64,000 nt of DNA, taken from assembly GCA_964586235.1 (NCBI GenBank), contig CAZPIO010000022.1:1-64000 (forward strand), written 5' to 3'. This document shows, one piece after another, positions 60,512 to 64,000 of this stretch; within the stretch, counting starts at the first letter, position 1; every line of letters starts with the position of its first letter. This DNA is from JAUCQB01 sp964586235 (lineage in GTDB: Bacteria; Planctomycetota; Phycisphaerae; UBA1845; PWPN01). Under the pieces are notes generated by a model. That model saw only the letters and a program-made list of their open reading frames with translations. It was not told where the DNA came from and made no database searches. The position numbers and the translations under genes are program-made.

Positions 60512-60877
60512 TCAAATGCCGATCACGCCCCAGGCGTTCAGCGCCTTTTCCTCGTTCTCATAGAAGGCAAAGAGCTTGTCGAGCCGCGAGATGGTGAACA
60601 CTCTGCGGAGATCGTCGCGCATCGCGCAGATGGCCAGTTGCCCCTTGATGGCGGCCGACTTCTTCCGGAGGGTGATCAGCATCCCCAGGGCCGACGACGA
60701 CAGAAATCGCACCTTGGAGAAATCGAGGATGAGCTTCCTTTTGTTACGATTGTCGACCAGATCGTAAAGGGCCTCGCCGATTGTCTCGATCTGAAGCGTA
60801 TCCAATATCGACGAGTCCTCAAAGTTGACCACGGTCACTTCCCGAATCGATTGGACAACCAGGTTCGCCTTTGCCAT
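60512..60877 (-). CDS. STAS-domain protein (anti-sigma-factor antagonist type)
   Basis: The start at 60877 follows AAAGGTGAGC. The 121-residue protein is a single STAS domain: VVNFEDSSILDTLQIETIGE, LILDFSKVRFLSSSALGMLI with the Ser cluster where SpoIIAA-type proteins are phosphorylated, and a final helix. It would act in a partner-switching pathway with an RsbW-like kinase, not found here. It faces the hydrogenase genes tail to tail. Confidence 0.9.
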   Translation of the reverse strand: MAKANLVVQSIREVTVVNFEDSSILDTLQIETIGEALYDLVDNRNKRKLILDFSKVRFLSSSALGMLITLRKKSAAIKGQLAICAMRDDLRRVFTISRLDKLFAFYENEEKALNAWGVIGI

Positions 60878-61051
60878 GCTCGCTCACCTTTCCGGCCGAC
60901 TTGCCGTTGTCTCCCGACTCTAGGGCACCGTGACGGCCGAGTCAACCAACCGTGGCTCGAAGCTTTGCGAAAAGACTCAATCCCGCTAACCTCTACGTCC
61001 GGCGACAGCTCTGAGGCTCGTCGCGCAAGTCGTTTCAGGAGGCCCGCACAC

Positions 61052-62053
61052 ATGAGAGTTCTGGGCAGCTTCTTTCGTTACCTGTTCAACATCAATACCC
61101 TCTGGGGGCTGATGATCCTGGTGTCCTTTGCATTGTGCGTGGCCCAGCATTACCTGCCGACGACAACGGTCATTCCAGCAGGAGTCGTTCGTGAAGGACC
61201 GAACAAGCTGATCATCCGCGCCAAAGGCCCGGGCGATCAGACCCGCTCGACCGAATGCACGCTCTCGCTTGGCCCTGAAGGCCTGGCCGTGCCGGCCGAC
61301 GTCCGGGAACGGGGCAAGGACCGGCCGTGGCTCATCTCCGTCCGCCAGGCGGCCAGCGGCTACCTGCTGAAGTGGGATAACGACGGCTACGGCAAGTATG
61401 AGGTCATGGTCAACGACAAACCAGTCGGGCAGGGGTCGCTGGTGACGCTCCAATCGCTGACCGACGCGGCCTTCAGCTACGCCGAGAAAGGCTTCGACAT
61501 CGCTCTCGGCCTGGTCGCGGCCATGGTGTTGTTCCTCGGCCTGATGAAGGTCGGCGAGGAAGCCGGAATCGTGCAGTTGGCCGCACGGCTCTTTCACCCG
61601 GTCATCCGCCTGTTGTTCCCCCACGTGCCGCGTGATCACCCGGCCAGCGGGGCCATCCTGATGAATGTCACCACCACCGTTCTCGGCCTGGGTAACGCCG
61701 CCACCCCCTTCGGCCTCAAAGCGATGAAGGAGCTGCAGGAGCTGAATTCGGACCCCGATGTGGCCAGCGACTCACAGGTCACCCTTCTGGCGATCAACAC
61801 CGCCGGCTTCGCTCTGCTGCCGACGACACTGCTGGCCGTGCGCAAGTCGGCCGGTTGCAGCGATCCGTTTGAGATCATCGGAACCTGCATGATCGGTGGG
61901 GCGGTGGCGACCATCGTGGCCGTTATCGGAGCTCGCCTGCTGGGCCGCCTCTCCATCTTCTCGGTCCGGGCGGCGCTGGCTGAACAATCGCGGCCACAGG
62001 GATCCACCGGCTCACCAGCAGACCGGCCGACCAGCGGGAGGGCCGGACAATGA
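61052..62053 (+). CDS. SpmA-like spore maturation/nucleoside-recognition membrane protein
   Basis: ATG 61052 follows AGGAGG. The first membrane segment (LMILVSFALCVAQHYL) is followed by about 85 extracytoplasmic residues, then a membrane region with LGLVAAMVLFLGLMKVGEEA then GIVQLAARLFHPVIRLLFPH and the signature ASGAILMNVTTTVLGLGNAA. That is the nucleoside-recognition (Gate) motif of SpmA. The gene overlaps spmB by 4 bases. SpmA/SpmB are needed for spore core dehydration in Firmicutes but are widespread in non-sporing bacteria, where the role is unclear. It is longer than Bacillus SpmA because of the extracytoplasmic insert. Confidence 0.85.
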   Translation: MRVLGSFFRYLFNINTLWGLMILVSFALCVAQHYLPTTTVIPAGVVREGPNKLIIRAKGPGDQTRSTECTLSLGPEGLAVPADVRERGKDRPWLISVRQAASGYLLKWDNDGYGKYEVMVNDKPVGQGSLVTLQSLTDAAFSYAEKGFDIALGLVAAMVLFLGLMKVGEEAGIVQLAARLFHPVIRLLFPHVPRDHPASGAILMNVTTTVLGLGNAATPFGLKAMKELQELNSDPDVASDSQVTLLAINTAGFALLPTTLLAVRKSAGCSDPFEIIGTCMIGGAVATIVAVIGARLLGRLSIFSVRAALAEQSRPQGSTGSPADRPTSGRAGQ

Positions 62054-62598
62054 GCGAGACCTCAATCTTCAAGTTAGTGGTCAACCAGATCTCGCTGCTT
62101 ACCATCCCGTTGATCTTCTTTGCCATCATCGGGTACGCGATGGCCAAGCGGGTTAAAGTGTACGAGTCGTTCATCACCGGCGGTAAAGAGGGCTTCGGCA
62201 TCTTCACCCAGATCCTGCCGTATCTGGTGGCCATCTTCGTGGCCATCGGCATGTTCCGCGTATCGGGCGGCCTCGATTACCTGTCGGAACTGCTGGCCCC
62301 GCTCACCGCCAGGATCGGCATGCCGGCAGAGGTGCTCCCCGTCGCATTGATGAAACCGCTCTCGGGCTCCGGCTCGCTGGGCCTGGCGGCCGAGATCATC
62401 CGCGACAAGCCGGATTCCTTCGAGGCGAAAGTGGCATCGACGATCTTCGGCAGCGCGGATACGACCTTCTACATCATCGCGGTCTACTTCGGCTCGGTGG
62501 GCATCCGCAAGATCCGCCACGCGATGATCGCCGGCCTGCTCGCCGACGCCGCCGGAATCCTGGCCGCGGTCTGGGTGTGTAATATGGTCTTCAAATAA
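62050..62598 (+). CDS. SpmB-like spore maturation/nucleoside-recognition membrane protein
   Basis: A 182-residue protein starting ATGA-coupled to SpmA. Membrane segments include LTIPLIFFAIIGYAMAKRVK and LPYLVAIFVAIGMFRVSGGL; the signature LMKPLSGSGSLGLAAEII and STIFGSADTTFYIIAVYFGS are those of SpmB. The pair likely forms one transporter or complex. Confidence 0.9.
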   Translation: MSETSIFKLVVNQISLLTIPLIFFAIIGYAMAKRVKVYESFITGGKEGFGIFTQILPYLVAIFVAIGMFRVSGGLDYLSELLAPLTARIGMPAEVLPVALMKPLSGSGSLGLAAEIIRDKPDSFEAKVASTIFGSADTTFYIIAVYFGSVGIRKIRHAMIAGLLADAAGILAAVWVCNMVFK

Positions 62599-62658
62599 GG
62601 CCACCACGCGAGCCTGGAAAGAACAGAGAGGAACAAGCGAAGACAGCGGGAGGACGTC

Positions 62659-63372
62659 TTGTGCAGCGAACAAAACAGCAGTAAGAGACCACCGGTGTCA
62701 TACGGGTGGCCGAGGCACATTCTACCCGCTGCTGCCATTGCGACCTTCGTCTATCTTCTGGTTGCCCAATGGGCGAGCGGCTTTCGCGTCGACTGGTGGT
62801 CGCCATGGCGATACCCGGTCACCGTTCCCTTGCTTCAGATCGCCGTGTGGCTCGTCCTCCTCGTGTACGCGGGAAGGCGAATCTGGCAGGGGCGTTTTCC
62901 TCTTCTGCCGCTTGCGGCCATCGTGTTGATCATCGCCGGATGGATGGGGTTGTATCAATGGAGCTATGAGCTGGGCAAGCGACAGCTTGACGCGGAGGTT
63001 GCCTCGAAAGACGTCGCCGATGAATGTCTGCGAATGATCCTCTCCGCGCCGGGTTCTGAACAGGGCTCGACTCTGGTGCCGGGTCTGCAACTCTCAAACG
63101 AGTATCAGGCAATTCGGCGGCTTAATCCCGAGTGGGTCCGGTGCGACACCACCAAAACACCCGCTGGTGAAGGAGAGAAACCGACCGGCAGCGTGATTAT
63201 TGAGTTGACACCATCTGTCGCCTACTCATTCAACTACAGCGAGGAAACAGGTGCGTGGGTTCTGATGGAGGTCAACCGCGAAGGTGGACCGAGCCGATTG
63301 CTTGCCCAACTCCCCGCGTCGACGAAACCTGCCACTCGACCTGAACAACAGGCGAACAAAAACGGAGAGTGA
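62659..63372 (+). CDS. Membrane protein of unknown function
   Basis: GGGAGG stands 5-6 bases before a TTG at 62659, the likeliest start. The 237-residue protein has three hydrophobic stretches (ILPAAAIATFVYLLVAQWAS, VTVPLLQIAVWLVLLVYAG, LPLAAIVLIIAGWMGLYQWS) and a soluble C-terminal half with a Thr/Pro-rich end. I recognise no family. It directly precedes a carboxypeptidase gene. Confidence 0.6.
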   Translation: MCSEQNSSKRPPVSYGWPRHILPAAAIATFVYLLVAQWASGFRVDWWSPWRYPVTVPLLQIAVWLVLLVYAGRRIWQGRFPLLPLAAIVLIIAGWMGLYQWSYELGKRQLDAEVASKDVADECLRMILSAPGSEQGSTLVPGLQLSNEYQAIRRLNPEWVRCDTTKTPAGEGEKPTGSVIIELTPSVAYSFNYSEETGAWVLMEVNREGGPSRLLAQLPASTKPATRPEQQANKNGE

Positions 63373-63374
63373 AC

Positions 63375-64000
63375 ATGAGAACACGCAATTTGTATTGGTC
63401 TCTGCTGACATGTATGGTTTTGTTCCTGGCCGGTTGCGTCGGCCCGCGAATCGCGCACGATCCGAAGCTGGCCGCGCGGCTCGATCCGGTGCTCAACCGA
63501 TACGCTGACAAAGGGGCGGTTATACATGCTCGCGTCATCGAGCTTCCGAGTCGCTGCGAGTTATATGCCAGGCGGATCGACGCCCCCTGTACCCCCGCCA
63601 GCAACTTCAAACTCCTGACCAGCGCAGCAGGCCTCGACATGTTCGGCGCGGATCACACGTTCAAGACGTACCTCGCGATGGACGGCGACGACCTGTGGCT
63701 GATCGGCACGGGCGACCCTGGTCCCGGCGACTACCGCCTGGCCAAGGCCGCCGGCCGGACCCCGATCACCATGCTCCAGGAATGGGCCACGGTCCTCGAG
63801 CGGCGCGGGATCCGCCAGGTCAAGGGCGACCTCATCCATGACGATTCTGCTCTTGAGAGCCGGCTGCGAGTTCACCCCACCTGGCCCAGGAGCTGGCTGC
63901 TCCACTGGTACGCAGCCCCGTGCGCCGGCCTCAACTTCAACGACAACAGCGTCGACATCACCGTCTACCCGACCGAAGCGGGCCAGCCCGCTCGATACGA
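63375..64000 (+). CDS. D-alanyl-D-alanine carboxypeptidase (PBP4/DacB type), 5' part
   Basis: The gene starts at ATG 63375, two bases after the preceding stop, and runs off the right edge after 208 codons. It begins with a lipoprotein signal (TCMVLFLAGCVGPR, lipobox LAGC). The S13-family SxxK motif is APCTPASNFKLLTSAAG. Downstream, DDLWLIGTGDPGPG, VKGDLIHDDSALES and WYAAPCAGLNFNDN follow the family order. It would trim or cleave peptidoglycan peptides outside the membrane. The later catalytic motifs are outside the window. Confidence 0.87.
   Translation, partial: MRTRNLYWSLLTCMVLFLAGCVGPRIAHDPKLAARLDPVLNRYADKGAVIHARVIELPSRCELYARRIDAPCTPASNFKLLTSAAGLDMFGADHTFKTYLAMDGDDLWLIGTGDPGPGDYRLAKAAGRTPITMLQEWATVLERRGIRQVKGDLIHDDSALESRLRVHPTWPRSWLLHWYAAPCAGLNFNDNSVDITVYPTEAGQPARY

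Overview
This is high-GC bacterial DNA that looks like a member of the Planctomycetota, probably a Phycisphaerae-like lineage. The clues are two secreted proteins with dockerin-like Ca-binding blocks sharing the phrase ACASGPGIP, a secreted thrombospondin-type-3 repeat protein, a CxxCxYDLTG zinc-ribbon membrane protein, a PadR/HAAS pair, a PurF-like protein beginning MGGLF, a Dxs with GDASIVN, and long intergenic stretches full of short hairpins. Taxonomy is inferred from these features only. Start codons were chosen from Shine-Dalgarno spacing and signal peptides where possible.

Layout. 1-6.9 kb is a disturbed region: the end of a CobS-like AAA+ gene, a second diverged copy of its tail, a cohesin/dockerin/thioredoxin secreted protein, a small duplicated-domain secreted protein, a parvulin remnant, a truncated CobT-like gene and 1.2 kb of gene-free relic sequence. 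6.9-15.6 kb holds a HAD phosphatase, a GH99-like secreted enzyme beside a broken paralogue, a DUF4190-type membrane protein, a TSP3 protein, gyrA and a zinc-ribbon membrane protein. 15.6-20.7 kb has a MEMO-family gene broken by an in-frame TAG, an ATPase/putative PD-(D/E)XK nuclease pair, pyrK, an RCK protein and an Hsp20. 20.7-29 kb has aqpZ, a flotillin/NfeD pair, a HAD phosphatase, a three-part cation antiporter and a Nif3 protein. 29-37 kb has a PadR-HAAS pair, a hairpin array, an AAA+ protein fused to a GGQ-less release-factor-like domain, and a PurF-like protein without the nucleophilic Cys.

37-49.6 kb is mostly housekeeping: efp, ispA, dxs, an HD-GYP protein, a URO-D/MtaA-like protein, a lipoprotein, a GNAT, a Gfo/Idh/MocA oxidoreductase, a YjfB-like small protein and a secreted Kelch protein. 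49.7-64 kb has a membrane coiled-coil/BRCT-like protein, polA, a two-gene nucleotide-metabolism cassette (nucleoside 2-deoxyribosyltransferase and dGTPase) lying between polA and a second copy of the polA tail, a secreted nitrilase, a Tat-exported [NiFe] hydrogenase, a STAS protein, an SpmA/SpmB pair, a membrane protein and the start of a PBP4-type carboxypeptidase.

The most promising unusual loci are the ClpB-like/RF2-like fusion (32306-35140), the ATPase-nuclease pair (16819-18467) and the promoter-equipped deoxyribosyltransferase/dGTPase cassette after polA (54593-56700). The last two resemble anti-phage modules, but that is inference. A family of small REP-like hairpins with compensatory stem changes runs through the window; one copy lies inside polA and one supplies the stop codon of the Nif3 gene.
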